Positions 63,457-64,000 of a stretch of 64,000 nucleotides of DNA are shown here, piece by piece. Every line of letters begins with the position of its first letter. Position 1 is the stretch's first letter. The position numbers and the translations under genes were made by a program. This DNA comes from Paucibacter sp. KBW04 (GTDB taxonomy: Bacteria > Pseudomonadota > Gammaproteobacteria > Burkholderiales > Burkholderiaceae_C): the NCBI RefSeq assembly GCF_003852425.1, contig NZ_QAJN01000004.1:62001-126000 (forward strand). Direction: 5' to 3'. The notes under the pieces were generated by a model. The model searched no databases, was not told where the DNA came from, and saw only the letters and a list, made by a program, of their open reading frames with translations.

Positions 63457-64000
63457 CTACAGCGGCGGCGCGGCGCAGTTCGCGGCGATGAAGTCGCCCT
63501 GCATGGGCATCACGCCCACGCAGCGCTGCACCACCTCGCGGATGTTGTCGGCCCAGTCCTGTACCTGGGCCAGGGGGCGCACATCGGCCAAGGGGTGGTA
63601 GGCGCGCGGCCGCAGCCCTTGGCCGTGCATCACCTGCAGCCAGCTGGGCTCCCAGAACAGCTCATTCGCTTCGCGGTAGATGCGGCCATTGCTGCGGTAC
63701 AGCTCCATCTTTTCCAGCAAGCTGTCGGGCACGGCCATCTCGCGGCAGTAGTTCCAGAAGGGCGAATCATCGCGCCGGGTGGCTTTGTAGTGCAGGATGA
63801 TGAAGTCGCGGATGCGCTCGTACTCAAACTGGGTCTGGCGGTTGTAGCTGGCGATGTCGGCGGCGTCCAGGCCCTGGCGGGGAAAGAGGTCCATCAGCCG
63901 GGTGATGGCCGTCTGGATCAGATGGATGCTGGTGGACTCCAGCGGCTCCATGAATCCGCTGGCCAGGCCCAAGGCCACGCAGTTGCCCACCCAGAACTGC
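63457..64000 (-). CDS. Tryptophan halogenase-like flavoprotein (partial)
   Basis: The last 181 or so residues of a protein running past the right edge. GNCVALGLASGFMEPLESTS is the FADH2-halogenase signature after the central domain, and FWNYCREMAVPDSL and the late SWLQVMHGQG are family features. Homologues commonly sit with TonB receptors and glycoside hydrolases in polysaccharide loci of betaproteobacteria, Xanthomonas and Caulobacter, where halogenation has not been shown. It reads into the GH30 gene. Confidence 0.88.
   Translation of the reverse strand, partial: QFWVGNCVALGLASGFMEPLESTSIHLIQTAITRLMDLFPRQGLDAADIASYNRQTQFEYERIRDFIILHYKATRRDDSPFWNYCREMAVPDSLLEKMELYRSNGRIYREANELFWEPSWLQVMHGQGLRPRAYHPLADVRPLAQVQDWADNIREVVQRCVGVMPMQGDFIAANCAAPPL

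Noticed and set aside
1-64000. CRISPR array, tRNA or rRNA genes, prophage or conjugative genes
   Set aside because: No regularly spaced repeats, cloverleaf-like sequences, phage structural genes or integrases were recognised by reading; a tRNA scan would be needed for certainty.

Overview
The window is high-GC, gene-dense chromosomal DNA of a betaproteobacterium, most likely a Burkholderiales member of the Roseateles/Paucibacter/Rubrivivax type. This rests on the his gene order and short-form HisG, a PEP-CTERM protein, a polyhydroxyalkanoate-system protein, WS/DGAT, separate GspA/GspB and many chemoreceptors. No rRNA, tRNA, CRISPR array or intact transposase was seen.

Layout. (1) 1-8834: a histidine operon read leftwards (ibaG, hisG, hisD, then hisC, hisB, hisH and a hisA cut by the window edge). 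It is split between hisD and hisC by a VapC-type toxin-antitoxin pair joined to hisC and by three rightward genes (XRE-cupin regulator, orphan LivM permease, PEP-CTERM protein). (2) 8894-21350: a chemoreceptor, a secreted S9 peptidase, a GNAT gene broken by a 266-bp MITE-like element, a PspA/YqiJ/YqiK-type envelope operon, an ABC-2 exporter, a TetR regulator, a TPR protein and a small exported protein. (3) 21667-34324: a ten-gene iron operon behind a promoter overlapped by a Fur-box-like site. It holds a ParB/SbnI-like protein, TonB receptor, PLP decarboxylase, SbnA, an opine dehydrogenase, one NIS synthetase, an MFS exporter and a FecCD-type ABC importer. (4) 34321-36741: storage-lipid genes (WS/DGAT, acyl-CoA-binding protein, PHA-system protein). 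(5) 36747-46766: peptidases, a molybdopterin oxidoreductase, a second chemoreceptor, an amino-acid-type binding protein, an M20 amidohydrolase behind a 101-bp inverted-repeat element, and a CBS protein. (6) 46951-55541: envelope and lipid genes (LplT, GT4 glycosyltransferase, Mpo1-like protein, class III aminotransferase, PS decarboxylase, acyltransferase 3 plus SGNH hydrolase, LysE exporter). (7) 55578-60054: gspB-gspA, a DUF2007-like protein, an XRE/MmyB regulator and a divergent small membrane protein. (8) 60188-64000: a beta-glucan locus with an SGNH-GH16 fusion, a GH30 enzyme and a tryptophan-halogenase-like protein cut by the window edge.

The most interesting system is the iron operon. 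It pairs a rhizoferrin-like layout (one NIS synthetase, one PLP decarboxylase, one MFS exporter) with the front half of the staphyloferrin B 2,3-diaminopropionate pathway. An opine dehydrogenase sits where SbnB would be expected. The product is predicted to be a citrate-type siderophore built on diaminopropionate or its decarboxylation product; this is inference.
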